Assembly (NCBI GenBank): GCA_944990035.1
Contig: CALYLX010000052.1
Span: forward strand, 1-64,000
DNA from: Clitopilus passeckerianus
Taxonomy: Eukaryota; Basidiomycota; Agaricomycetes; Agaricales; Entolomataceae
Direction: 5' to 3'
Length of the DNA: 64,000 nucleotides
In this document: piece after piece, positions 47,526-58,818 of the stretch
Numbering within the stretch: position 1 is the first letter of the stretch
Layout: the number at the start of each line of letters is the position of its first letter
The notes under the pieces: generated by a model
Told to the model about the DNA's origin: nothing
Databases searched by the model: none
The model's input: only the letters and a program-made list of their open reading frames with translations
Translations under genes and position numbers: made by a program

Positions 47526-49925
47526 ATGAACGCTACTCGCTCCTCAGCGTCCACCATGTTCTCGACTCCCCCTCCGATGACTCCGTCTTCATCGAGGGCC
47601 TCAACTATGTTATCCTCTGTGGTGCCGTTACTACGTCGCCACGATGCCGATGCGACCCCTACCCACTCAAAAGCTCCTCTCTTGACCCTCAAGCTCTCAA
47701 CTTCTTCGTTCCTAGATACCAATGTTCACGACGACGTCACCGAGCAAGCTCTCTATACTGTCAGGACCAGTGGATCAACCACTACAGTGAGGCGAGCGGA
47801 CGCCTGGGATGGTGATACCACCACTGCAGAAATCAAATGGCCAGGAGATCTACCACCCACTGCGCCAGTAAAGGGTAAAGCACCCTCCGATAATGTGTCG
47901 ATTTGGTTCCGGGGGACGCGTTGGAAGGGAAGCGAAACTCTCCTCAAGAAGGGGAGCAACGCCAAGTACGCCTCCCTCCAATAATTTCATCCCTTCACAT
48001 CTTGACCTATGAATCCCATCTAGTGCGCCCAGGAAATTCAGTATTCCAAATTTCTCACATGCTCTGAAATGGAAACGGATGGGAGACTCGTATTGGGTAA
48101 GTCACCACGTTGTAGACTAGCCACACCCCCATGAGCGCTGGTTCTGATTACGCATCCCCAGTGCACCACCTCCGCCGTGAAGGGTCCGATTGCAACGTTC
48201 GAACCCTCAGCAGGCCCCTTCCCTCCAACGCTGCATGTATACGAAACTTTCCACGACAAGCGAGATGCACGGCCGATGTTGGTCCACCACGGAGTCTCGG
48301 TCCTACTCCTCGACTACCTCCTCATGACTACTTTCTTCCTTATCACCGACGTACAAGAGTGGTTCGCTTCATCGAGCGGCATCCCTCCCGAAATTAGCGT
48401 GCCTTCGTCGTCGTACAATTTCCGCACTGTGTCGAGCATGCCTAACATGGGTAGCATGGCTGATGGTCTTCCGCCAGTCAGCACGCCTGCAAATGTGTCC
48501 ACAACGGATCTACAATGGCGAAAAATAATGTACGGCGAGCCGTTGTTCCCCAAGAAGTCTCGTTCATCCGCTTCTTCTGCCTCCACAAACTCCGATGGTC
48601 TCCCCCAAACCCCAATATCCACCGGCCCGTCTCCCAGAAATCTGGCACGACAACTCTATCCCTCAATACGTTCATCCAGCCCCAATCCTTTGACTGTAGA
48701 CCCGGACGACCCAACTGATCAAGTGTATTTCTCCCCATTGCAATCACGGCCCGCAAGCCCGTCTGCCGAATCTGTATTCTATCCTCGCTCAAGTGTCGCT
48801 GCCCCTGCCCATACATACCTCGATCCTTCATTCTACAACGAGTCTGATGTGCCGCCAGTGCCACCGATTCCTGCGCACTTCAGCAACCTGTCCCATTCGC
48901 ACTCAGCAAGTTCGAGCTCAAAAGAGTCTGGCATAGCTCCCGGTCCCAGGTCCCGACTGAGCCGCGCGTACAGCACGTATACAAGGCCTTCCTCTTCCCA
49001 TTCCACCACCTCATCAGGGAGAATACGGGATTTACCCATGCCCCCGCCGCCAGTCCCAACAAATTTTGTTCATCGGCCCCAGTCTACGCCGCCTCATCCG
49101 ATCACGTCTCCTACTACTTCACCCCATGGTCAGGAACCCTCAACGTCAACATCAACAACGGACCTATCGGCTCCAGCGTCGTACGCACATCCCATTTCTA
49201 TACCGATATCCCCACTATCTCCCTCCCGGCGATCGCCAGCTCTCAATGATACGATTTCCACGTCCTTCACCTCGTTATCTGCAGCCATTTCGTCGTCTCC
49301 GACTACCTCAGTTGGTTCATTGAACGCACCTCGAAGGCCTTCACGGCAGCTGCCCCAGCCACCTCTACCACCAGTTCCTCCGTCAGCACCTCCTTCGGCC
49401 ACAACGTTCGGTTTTGATGACAATGCTACCGGCGCAGCTGCTCCATCGACAAGCTCATATTCGAATGTCGGCCCGTCGCTAGGAAGGTCCAGAAGTCATT
49501 CCTTCCATCACCAAGCTCCCGACAAACGGACGTCATCCTCGACAAGACCAACAACATCCGGGGCCGGGTCTGTACGGTACAGGCAACGCACCTTGCCTTC
49601 GCCTCCACCCATTGGAACGTCACGGCCAAGCATAGACACGAGTACCTCTCAAAATGTGACGGTGTCCCAACACCGTCATAGCATGTCATTCAAGGAGCAA
49701 GAAGAGGACTTGGGTTGGGTCCGCGCCCTGACAAGCCCAAGGGAATATGCACCGCTGGTGCCTTTACCAGCTCCAACCTACGATATGCCTCCGCCGGCTT
49801 ACAACTCGATCAACTTCTCCGCACCAAGAGTGCCTGTCGCAGCTGGTGCTGCTTCAGAAAATGTTGGTGGCCAGACCGCTGATATGGCGCCCCAAGCTGA
49901 GGGCCTCAATCTTTCATCTCTATGA
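47526..49925 (+). CDS. DUF6593-like protein with long Pro/Ser-rich tail
   Basis: The ATG at 47526 gives MNATRSSASTMFSTPPPMTP. The N-terminal 230 residues follow the DUF6593 pattern (tubby-like barrel, common in basidiomycetes): LLTLKLSTSSFLDTNVHDD, ALYTVRTSGSTTTVRRAD, AEIKWPGD, VSIWFRGTRWKGSETLL, RKFSIPNFSHALKWKRMGD, IATFEPSAGPFP and a final hydrophobic HHGVSVLLLDYLLMTTFFLI. Two introns (about 47967-48023 and 48096-48161) interrupt it. One large exon then encodes about 500 residues of Ser/Pro/Thr-rich, probably disordered sequence with PPPPVP and PPLPPVPPSAPP, ending with a PPAY motif (49791-49802) and LNLSSL at 49925. The tail is unusually long for the family as I know it. A scaffold role through SH3- and WW-type partners is inference. 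Confidence 0.8.
49791..49802 (+). other. PPxY motif codons (PPAY)
   Basis: CCG CCG GCT TAC, within YDMPPPAYNSI, lies about 40 codons before the stop of the DUF6593-like gene. Confidence 0.55.
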
Positions 49926-51062
49926 CTCACGACGCCACCGCTTCAGGCTGCGAGTGAGTGAGCGGGGTTGATGGGATGGTAAAGTTTCGCCGTGACGAAA
50001 ATGGGCATCCCTTATCCACTGGTGACCTCTCAGCGCCGAGCACCTGTCCATTCTTACATTGCATACGTTCCTTTCTGACAAGTTCCTTGCATCATCAACT
50101 TCGTCTGCCAGTTTACCCCAATTGCTGTCCTTTTCTTTCTTTTCTCTTCTACTCAAACCAACCGAAACAGCCGTTCTTCTTCCATTTGCCTTTTCTTGCA
50201 ATATCATTAATCCTTTCCAAGTCAACTCGTCGTTACCCCTGGCACGCGATCTCAACACAATCCCCTAATCAATACACAGATATCATTGCTTAATCTGGGC
50301 CTCCAGTTCTTGCTGTGCTCCGATGTCATCTACACACACATCCAACGTCTTCTCCCTTCACATCCTTCTATATTTCACACTCCAACCTATTTTCGGACGA
50401 CGTGTTTTATAAATACATTTCGAGCAGGTTGCTGCCCAGCACCTGTAATCTTATCCCCTTAATTCTTGATAACTTTATACCTTTGTTACCCTCACCTTTA
50501 CCCAGCTGCATTTGTATACCTTTCTTACCTGTTCTGACCAGTGCAGACCCTGCATTATTCTTTTACCTACCCTTTCCTCGTATCCTTTCTCATCTCTCAC
50601 CATGATACTCCTCTCCTCCGACATGTGTACTGGCATTGTATAACACGCTAGAATCGGTACTTTTCTCTGGTAGCAGTAACAGTAGCATAGCAATTCTCCA
50701 AATGTATCCTCAATCTCTCGAACCAAATTAATCCAATGTCTTTACGTGAATGATCTTCAGGATGTACGACAGGCTACGCTGGTCAGGCTGTTCGTTATCT
50801 CCCGTTGCTGGGATTTTCCTTCCTTGTCTTCTTGAAGACAAAAAAAGTAATAAAGGCAGTTAATCCTTGTCAATTGTCACTGGCCAAGGTTACAAGCGCC
50901 GCACCATGCAGCGATTGTCAAAATCTGGCAGAAGGAGCAGACAAGCCTTGGAAAGGCCAGATTGCGCAATCTCACGGTTAGACGCGCACTGACAGGTCCG
51001 ACTGCGGTCATCCAGACGACACTCTTTGACGACGACAACCAGCACCACCTCCGACATTCGCA
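49926..51062 (+). promoter_or_regulatory. Pyrimidine-rich upstream region of the copper transporter gene
   Basis: From about 50040 to 50620 the plus strand is strongly C/T-rich, with long CTTTTCTTTC-like runs. Such tracts often mark promoters and leaders in basidiomycetes. No open frame with family features was found, and I could not identify a copper-response element with confidence. Confidence 0.35.
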
Positions 51063-51884
51063 ATGGCACACCACATGGACATGGACCACGGCGGAGATGG
51101 GGGCCATGATATGCCAGCAAAGGGGCCTAAATGCTCCATGAACATGCTATGGTGCGTTTGACAGCCTGCCCAAGAACCAATCTCGGGCTCCGCTTGTTAC
51201 CTGTCTCTTTCCTCAACAGGTTCTGATTGTTCTTTGCAATCTGCTTGTTTTCTTGTTACAGGAATAACCAGATCGAGGATACATGCGTCGTATTCCGCAG
51301 CTGGCATATCTCTGGCAAGGGGTCTTTGATCCTGTCCTTCCTGGGTATCGTAGCGCTGGGTATCTTGTATGAATACCTAAGACAGGTGCAGAAAACATAC
51401 GACCAGCGAGTCGCGAGGGTGTTGGCTTCGAATTGTAAGGGAAAGACGATGGAAAGGGGTAGGAGTAGGAGCGCTAGCCCTGGTGGTGAGGATACCGAGT
51501 TGTTAGGAGGCAGGAGTTTGTTCAGGCCGGATTATGCTCAAGGGTGCGTATTCCCGATAGTACCTTGACGAAAGACGAAGAAACTGACAACCTTCTTCTA
51601 CAGGGTAACGGTGCCAATCTTTGCTAGGATCATAAGAGCCTCACTATATGCGCTCACCATCGCCCTCTCGTTCTTCCTCATGTTGATCTTCATGACCTAC
51701 AATGTCTGTGTCCTTCCTGTCGCTGGCACCTGCTTTCGCTCACCTGTTTGACCTTCTATAGTCATACCTTATTGCTGCCGTCATCGTAGGTGCTGGCCTT
51801 GGACACTACATCTTCAGCCCGACAATGAACATCGATGCCGTCGTCTCAGACACCGATGGCCCAAGGTCTATGGCATGCCATTGA
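51063..51884 (+). CDS. CTR-family copper transporter
   Basis: Four exons (51063-51151, 51262-51543, 51604 on, and a last exon starting at SYLIAAVIV). The N-terminus is rich in Met and His (MAHHMDMDHGGDGGHDMPAK, then KCSMNMLWN), typical copper-catching motifs. Helix 1 is GSLILSFLGIVALGILYEYL; a basic cytosolic loop (RGRSRSASPGG) follows. Helix 2, ASLYALTIALSFFLMLIFMT, holds the essential MxxxM (MLIFM), and helix 3, YLIAAVIVGAGLGHYIF, holds the GxxxG-like GAGLG. It imports Cu(I) at the plasma membrane or vacuole as a trimer. The C-terminal CH (MACH, stop 51882) recalls the Cys/His copper-release tail of Ctr1. Intact. Confidence 0.93.
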
Positions 51885-52063
51885 CCAGCCGCCTCTGCTG
51901 TAACACCTATCTTCTGCTTTCGTATCCATTATTTATCTGTTCTCTCGTATTCTTGTATTACTTTGGGGGTCGGAATCAACATCATTATACCGATCACATT
52001 GTGTTCTGGAGGCTCATGATTGATTTGATGTTCATTGCAGGTGTGAAAATGCTATTATACAGA

Positions 52064-53264
52064 TCAAGACTTCATTTCTGCATCCTCCTCCTTCTTCGTC
52101 AGACCTTCTGCTAGCAGTAGCGCATCGATCTCTGCTGGCCTGTAAATCTTTGCCTTAGGCTCCTTCGTAGTAGGATCGAGCGTAATCACAGCGAATTCCA
52201 CTTTGTTGAACATCGTATCAACCACTCATCACGAAGCAAGGTCAAGAAACACTTACGCTTCTCACTTCCCAATGTTGTGCTGTCCATAGTCTTACTCATC
52301 GTCCTCAACACCAGGCCGATGGCATCTTTGAGCTTGATATCATCCTTGTACTCCTGCTTTAGTAACGACTGCGCCGTGCCGTTGTTTGCTCCAATACATG
52401 TCGCTTTCCAGCCAGAGTAGTTACCTGAGGGATCGGAGTGGTAGAGTTGGAACTGGTAGTGTGGGTCGTAACCAGCGTACAGGAGGGAGACACCGAATGG
52501 GCGAAGACCTAGATTATTCGTCAATGTCGCCCAACAAAATCGCAAAAGAGCAGACAAAACATACCACCGTATTGAGTGTATCCCTGCTTCAAGTCACATA
52601 ATCTCTGTGCGAGCAATTCGACAGGGATATCTTCATTGTACATGAGCAAATGTCGCTGTGCGGCCGAGCGAGCATAGTTGATCAGGGAGTTTGCATCCGC
52701 AGTGAGACCAGCTACAGCTCCTATCACATTTCTGTTGCACCAAAAGCATCATATCAGATTCTATTTACTTCAGACCAACGGTAGGTGAGATAGACGCACG
52801 AGTTCAACATGAAGATCTTCTCCCCGCTTCCTCCATATCCGCCCTCCTTCGTGACGGATAGATCAAGCAGCTTTCCTGTGACTTTCTTTTCTGCTGCGAG
52901 AACGACGCCGTCTTGTGCTAGGACACCAAGAACGGTTCCTGCGTGCGAGATGGCTTCCATGGCATATTCGACTGATTAAGAATACATTTTAGGCTGAGTT
53001 CTCTTGTGAGGCATTTACAATGGACTGACTCTGATATAGCCGACCTATAAAGATGTCAATTTGCTGGATTTAGTTGGAGATGTCAAGAAAACTTACCCTC
53101 TGGCGAGAAGATGGTTGTGCGACCTGATCAAAGGTTAGCATAATCAGTATTCTTCGTATTCTTCTTTATTGTTTAGAGTGGAGCTCACTGTCATATCTTC
53201 GGGACTATATGTATACGCCGTCAGCTTTGTCTACGGTAACGACGAGCTCGATGGTACTCACCAT
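52064..53264 (-). CDS. PRE9: 20S proteasome subunit alpha 3 (PRE9/PSMA4)
   Basis: The first coding exon is only ATG (53264-53262), spliced to SRRYDS and RTTIFSPEG; a 15-nt exon (53030-53044) gives RLYQ, followed by [20 protein letters not shown]. The alpha signature (YDxxxTIFSPEGRLYQ.EYA) is complete. Next come [76 protein letters not shown] and SKTMDSTTL, all as in PSMA4. The end is [11 protein letters not shown] with the stop at 52064. It forms the alpha ring of the proteasome. As read, the residue between YQ and EYA is Ile rather than Val, because the junction creates ATC. The Tyr-Asp-Arg gate motif is kept (RRYDS). Confidence 0.93.
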
Positions 53265-53501
53265 GGTGAACTAGTCAAGGATTGGATTGAGAGGCTGCTG
53301 ATCGACTGACGCGTTCACCAGGTCTACGCGTCGCCCATTCCCATATTCGGACATTGCCGAGTCGATGGGTTCGAGCCTCGCTCGCAGCAAAACTTTCTTC
53401 AGTTCTGACCAAATTCTGACTAGACTGACCAACTTGATATCGTAGCATGACTTTCTGGTATTCGAAGATTAGATATATGAAAGATACAGAATTTCCATCT
53501 A

Positions 53502-54356
53502 TTAAGCCAAATCTAGCTCCGTTAACTCATCCAACCTGTCTACAACAACCTTGAGTTGCTGTTCGGTTGTGTCCAAGACGGAGACAGGGATAACATCCGC
53601 CTCTCCTTTAGGATCTTCGAGGGTAGCGAGCTGGCTATCCAACATGGACGCTTTCATGTAGTGGCCCTGTCGCTTCATCATCCGATCCAGCAGCACTTGC
53701 CGAGAGCCTTCCAGAAAGACGAAGTAGGGTGTAAGCGAACTTGCATCCTCCTCAGTAGGGCCGGAACGAGAGCCTGATCCAGCATCGACTTCAACCTTTA
53801 GGTCCTTCTCCTCGACCGAAGGCAACTTGTAGACCCCTCTCAATATATCCCGATAATACCTCTTCAACGCCGAGCACCCAATGACCACACCTAGGGGACT
53901 GTCCTTCGGCAGGACTTGATCTTTCCCTTCCTCATTCATATCAACTTCGACATCCTTCTGCTCCCCTTCTTCATGGACTTTGATATCCGTCTTATCCTTC
54001 AGCTCCGAGTCCCGTTCAAGCTCCTGGTTGGTCATCTTCAAGGCCGTATCGCGAATAAGTTTGAGCCAAGGCTCTCGATCTGCATCATTCAGCGGTTGTC
54101 CAGCAGACATTTTTGCGATGTTGGATGGTGGATGGAGCTCGTCTCCCTCCACATAGGGGAAGCCGAAAGCTTTTGAGATGGCATTCCCCAGTGTAGATTT
54201 GCCGGTCCCAGAGACGCCCTGGTGGATTGTCTCTGTTAATTTAAATGATGACAGGACTTCGCCGTATCGACGTACCATTACTACAATGAATAAGGCTTTC
54301 GGTGTTTGCCTGCTTTGCGAAATACTCGCAGGACTTGTTTCTGAGTTTGCGCCCAT
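53502..54356 (-). CDS. Gluconokinase
   Basis: The start MGANSETSPASISQSRQTPK is at 54356; after KALFIVVM an intron leads to GVSGTGKSTLGNAISKAFG, the P-loop. Next are the gluconate-binding block EGDELHPPSNIAKMSAGQPL and DADREPWL, VVIGCSALKRYYRDILRG, and the C-terminal FVFLEGSRQVLLDRMMKRQG with HYMKASMLDSQLATLEDP. It makes 6-phosphogluconate from gluconate and ATP, feeding the pentose phosphate pathway. Between the DADREPWL helix and VVIGCSALKR there is an extra charged insert of about 45 residues rich in Glu, Asp and Lys, absent from compact gluconokinases. The stop is at 53502. It reads in the same direction as PRE9 next to it, 237 bases apart. Confidence 0.92.
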   Translation of the reverse strand: MGANSETSPASISQSRQTPKALFIVVMVRRYGEVLSSFKLTETIHQGVSGTGKSTLGNAISKAFGFPYVEGDELHPPSNIAKMSAGQPLNDADREPWLKLIRDTALKMTNQELERDSELKDKTDIKVHEEGEQKDVEVDMNEEGKDQVLPKDSPLGVVIGCSALKRYYRDILRGVYKLPSVEEKDLKVEVDAGSGSRSGPTEEDASSLTPYFVFLEGSRQVLLDRMMKRQGHYMKASMLDSQLATLEDPKGEADVIPVSVLDTTEQQLKVVVDRLDELTELDLA

Positions 54357-54724
54357 AGTTGGCTTGTGCGATGGAAAACGACAACGGAATTAGATCCTGG
54401 TACAGAGGAAGCTACAATGATATCTTGGCGATGTCAAATGGGAAGAAGAGGTTCGAATGATACTTCTGCCATAGTTTTCGCGGAGATGACAGCAATTCGC
54501 AGAGGAAGGATAATTTAAGTAACATCATTGCCGGATACCCGGACCGTCTCGGGTGCAACTACTATTCTCCCGTTGAGCTATGATATGCATGTTGGCAGCA
54601 GTCTATCTGATAAAGGACGGAAAATAGAAGATTCAATTAACTTCATTCATTATTAGTAGGCATGGGGCGCCAGCCCTTACACGTCGAACTCTACACTAAA
54701 GACCCAAGCTTCAAATCATGTCAG

Positions 54725-55700
54725 TCAAGTCATACGGCGCATAGTTCTGGCAACTTCGAGATGTTGGGCATCCTTCTTCCATTCTTCGACGCAGAGGCAT
54801 TCCCCAGTAGCGACGATCCTTGACAGGTTGGGGAATGGTACCCAGTGCGATTGCAACCTCTACTGACTTGTTGATGAACGAATGACCTACGTGGAGTGTT
54901 TTGATCCTCGTGTTGGCTTTCACCTGCCCTAGTGAGGAATCCGTGACCAGCGGGACTGTGGCATCGATGGTAAGGCCAAGTTCAGAACTTCAGAGAGTTC
55001 TGGGCAAAGGTGGATGAGGCGATTTATCCCGTTCAGAGTGATTGACAGCGAATCTTCAGATCATCGCGGGTGAGTTGTACTATGTAAGCCTGAGTGAAGT
55101 CGCTCTAGGCGAGGGCGATAGTTAGCAACTGTAGTTAAGCATTCATCGCTGAGATTCACGACCGCGTTGGAGATAATGTTTATGTGCGTGAGATTCGGTA
55201 GCTGGAAGAAGTTTTTCAAGATGTCGAGATCCTTTTTGTATTCGTGAACATTGGGCATCAGTTCTACGATTTGAAGGGCGCGATGTGTTCCTGCTTGCGC
55301 CCTTAGCGTCAGGGGAAAGCTGATCCATTTTTCTTTTGTGCTTGACATCGGTCGGACTCTAACGGCCCCCAAGGTCGGGGATTCGATGTTCTCGATAAAA
55401 TGTGCGGCATGAGCGAGTGAGCAGTATCAGATTGTAAGGGATTCGAGATGCGGAAGGTGCTTCCCCTCTCTGAACGAAAGCGGACGCTGAGCATCGACAT
55501 TGGTCTCGAGGGATGTCAAGAGCGGTGGTGGAGAAATCAAAGATCGGGCATCCTGAATGCGCACTGGTGCGATAGACAATTTACGAAGGGAGGGAAGTCT
55601 TGAAAGAATGCGTTACATCTCAGGTTTCCCCTCTCTGACGTAGTTCTCGAGGGAGATGTGCCTCAGGTTCGGGCACAGAGATGGCAATGCAACGAGGCTA
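54725..55700 (-). pseudogene. F-box/LRR protein gene remnant 1
   Basis: The pieces resemble the C-terminal LRR half of mushroom F-box proteins: SLETNVDAQRPLSFREGK, FPLTLRAQAG, FFQLPNLTHINIISNAVVN, LSDECLTTVA, RLIHLCPELSEV, LTIDATVPLVTDSSLGQ, VKANTRIKTLHVGHSFINKS and, in another frame, FPNLSRIVATGECLCVEEWK ending TMRRMT with the stop at 54725. The frame changes near 54836 (two bases appear lost between ALGTI and FPNLS) and again near 55000, and no splice site explains either change. No F-box was found at the 5' side. The boundaries are approximate. It is the first of three similar remnants on this strand. Confidence 0.65.
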
Positions 55701-55761
55701 CGGTTTTGCAGATGGTATATATATTGAAATTCGAAGGCTATACCGTTTGTGGAATTACACA

Positions 55762-56655
55762 ATGACAACCTACGTAAAAGTCACTTGTCATTGAGGCTTG
55801 AACACGTTCAAGGTCGCCTTCGAGACTTCGAGACTTCCCATCCTGGTTGATGCTTGCCATTGCGATTCCTGCCGACATTTGACTGGGCAGATGTATGTTC
55901 ACTGCGTTCCTATCAAGGGTGTTCCATTGGCCGACGATGCTGTCGATGGTATCGACTTGCCTGCGAACCTCGACAATTTGGTCGGATACCACAGCGCTGA
56001 ACACGCAGACCTGTTTTGCAAGAACTGTGGCGCACATGTCCTCTTTCACGCCTACGGACCCAGAAATCCACACTACTCGGTTTTCAGCGGATCACTAGAG
56101 AAAGTCGATGGAATAATGGGAATTGGTTACCACATTTTGTGGAGAACACTCTGGACGGAGGTTTGGCAGATCATTACCAAGCTGAGGACGGAAGAGTCAT
56201 CCCTCGGTGCTCCGGAGAGGAGGGAAGCGACGAGGTACTCGTAGGCTGGAAGTCTGAGATACTTCTCTCCAGGGACGACGCTGAGGCTCTACATTTCCAT
56301 TGCAGATGAGGGGCCATATCTTTCTATGTGACGCGGCCAACAGAGATCAAGGATCCGGAGGCAGAATACCGGCTGAAAGCTGCCGAAACGGAGGGTGGGC
56401 CAACTAGAATCGCGGGTGCTCATTGCGTATGCAACGACTGTCGTCTCAGCGCTGAATATTGGGGCAGGTGTGATACGTGAACAAGCAGACGGGGCGAGGG
56501 CAGAGAAGTGGCTCGAGTGGAACGAGAAAGTATTTCATCCAGGGGATGCTACTCATCCTACCTCAGCGGCTATTCTCACTGAAGGGCTAAAGGCAACACG
56601 CACGTTGGTTTCGACATTAAGACTGCGATACCAAAAACAAGTAATCGATTGCTGA
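55762..56655 (+). pseudogene. GFA/CENP-V-like two-domain protein gene, decayed
   Basis: From the ATG at 55762 the reading is MTTYVKVTCH then TGA (55792-55794) then GLNTFKVAFETSRLPI and CHCDSCRHLTGQMYVHCVPI, later LFCKNCGAHVLFHAYGP: a glutathione-dependent formaldehyde-activating (GFA) type zinc-binding domain. The frame shifts near 56135 (GYHI to VENTLDGGLADHY). The second domain begins LHFHCR, TGA (56307-56309), GAISFYVTRPTE, then AGAHCVCNDCRLSAE. The sequence then jumps to NIGAGVIREQADGARAEKWL in another frame, so most of the second domain's C-terminal part, including its CxxC, seems deleted. In both domains TGA stands where the second Cys of the CxCG motif is expected. The frameshift and deletion make this a pseudogene. 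Confidence 0.7.
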
Positions 56656-56942
56656 GACTCCTGGCTTGAAGCTTGAAGTCTTGAATATGTCACCTACGAG
56701 AAAGGGATAGTCGAGTCACTACTACTAATCTGCTGAGCGAGTTATTAGACTTTCTCACCCTTATGCGTCGAGGCGACAGGTCGAGTTTTTACCCATTTGT
56801 CTGATTAAAGTTCTGAATTTTAAGACGTACTTTATTACACATTCAATACTCTATATTAGTGAGGAAGTATTATCTGTGGTTCCGGGTATATTAATAAATA
56901 AATTGAATCTTGTAAAGCTAATATTGTGTCAGCCCAACTTTT

Positions 56943-58503
56943 CTAGCTGCGAACAGCCTTCGCCACCTGTAGGTGCAGCACCGTTTGTTCCCACAAAGAT
57001 GCGTATGGCCCTGCTAGACCGTTGATCCTCACCAAATTCGGCGTCACCGCAGCCAGGAAGGCACCGACTTTGACTGTGTCGAGTATCGGAGAGTAGCCGA
57101 CATGGAAAATAAGCATGGATGTGTTGGTAACTCCGAACTGGGTGGAAGGGTGCACGACGAACGGCGTCACGGTTGCATCGATATGCAGAGAAAGCTGGGC
57201 CAATCTCGGGCAATGCTCAAAGAGAGGCAGAAGCCCGCAAAGGGTGGGTCGCGTGGCTGGTACGCGAACACCATTGCTGGCAATTGCCAAGTCACGTAAT
57301 CCCCTGCAACTAGCAGAGAGAACCCGCAAGAAGTCATCCCCAATAGCGAGAACTGCTTTCGTGCATATATGAAGGCTTTCGAGCATTGATAAGGCACACA
57401 GGTGCCCGAGAGAGGCACGAGTGAGTGTGTAATGTGTGACTGGGTTGTGTTCATGGAGTTCGACCGTGGTCAACGAATTCTGGAACGGTAGGAGAGCAAT
57501 GAGGGCTTGCGTCCATCTTTCTTCGTCTGCGCCCTTGGCGAGATGGATCTTGATCTCGCGTAAAACAGATGAGCCGATAGGTTTGAGTAGTTGAGGTACC
57601 AGGGAGAGTCTGATATTTCTCAACATGGCCTGCTTCAGGTTCGGGAATGAGCCTTGCTTGAGCGGCTTCTGCAAGAAATCTCTGCCTCTTGGGATGTCGA
57701 AGCGAAGATCAAGCTCCCCTAGTGATTGCAGGTGGGCGGAGAGCCAATGGACTGGTTTTCTGGTGATCCCGGCCTTGACCACTAGGTTTCGCAGCGATTT
57801 AAATTTGGCTAGGGCTGGACCTAAGCCTGAAAGGCAGCCTGGAGAGTACCCGGATATAATGATACTGCGCAAAGAGGGGCTTATTGCGGAAAGAGCCAAT
57901 AAACATGATATTCGCAGGGGTAAAGACCCATTCAGTGAAAGAGCGAAGGTGCGGACGGAGGGGGAGAATAGAAGGTCGAGGGCATAGAATGCTTTGTCTT
58001 CATCAGGGTAATGTAGTTCTCGGAGTTTGGGGAGTAGGCTCCTCATGGTCGACGGCAGGGAGGCAGACAGGATATGCCACAAATCAGATGAAAGGTCCTT
58101 GGCCTCGCTTGGACTCCAACAAAGGACCTTTATCCTTCGGGCGAACCCTTTGCCAATCTTTATGGCGGAGGTATCGAACGAATGACTGTAAGTCAATAAA
58201 GATTAGCCAGGGCAAACAAAAAAGATAAATTTGGGTGCATTTTGCGGCTAGCGATTCCCAGTCTTGACATACCAACTTCTGCACAACCTGTCCATCAATT
58301 AGCTCGCCATGTGTATATTCTCAAGTCTTATCAGGGAAGCATTTCAGAAGTGGAATAAGACTAGTTTGAACGCTCCATAGTACGCTGAGGGCTGCGTCTT
58401 GAAAGCGTTTGTTGACCAGTGAGAGGTTGAGTAGCGCCCTTTTCCCCTCCCTTATATCGAGCGTGGTAGTGAAGCGTTGAAGCTTGGATGCGATAACAGC
58501 CAT
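56943..58503 (-). pseudogene. F-box/LRR protein gene, probably decayed (copy 2)
   Basis: A long open stretch (56943-58196, 417 codons) encodes the LRR part: FSPSVRTFALSLNGSLPL, SPSLRSIIISGYSPGCLSGL, FPNLKQAMLRNIRLSLVPQ, VTPNLVRINGLAGPYASLWE, ending AKAVRS. The F-box region lies upstream in another frame: MAVIASKLQRF, then LLNLSLVNKRFQDAALSVLW and LIPLLKCFPDKT. Directly after KT a TGA (58321-58323) interrupts, and no GT donor occurs before it. Near 58138-58150 the frame changes between HKDWQRVR and ARRIKVLCWSPSE. Two lesions therefore separate the F-box from the repeats. If these are sequence errors or unusual introns the gene could be functional; the long intact 3' part argues that decay is recent. 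Confidence 0.6.
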
Positions 58504-58818
58504 TCCAAGCGGACAAATCAAACTTTCTCACCCCTGTTGTAAATTTACGACGCGTCTGGAGCACGTGTCGAACAGCGGGCTGCCAGTGCTGGTTTAGAGA
58601 TTCTTCTGTCCGAACGAGTGTAGTAAAAATCGTCCGATATTATTGGAAACAGCAACAAGGGTAACGTATCAAGTTAGAAAATTATGCTAAAGGCTCAAGA
58701 CTATGTGAAATTGTTATTCTAGATTCCTCCAAGTCACCTGGGACTAGACGCCCCATTACCTGCATACTTGGTCCACTCGGGGAGCGTGACGCTGACCTGC
58801 ATACCAGGTTCCTGTCTC

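Noticed and set aside
54540..54590. Minus-strand TAGCTCAACGGG, a perfect A-box look-alike
   Set aside because: No B box or T loop follows at the right distance, and no cloverleaf forms. At most a tRNA relic.
55762..56655. Selenoprotein reading of the two TGA codons
   Set aside because: The frameshift near 56135 and the missing part of the second domain show decay, and no Sec machinery is known in this phylum. It is kept only as an observation.
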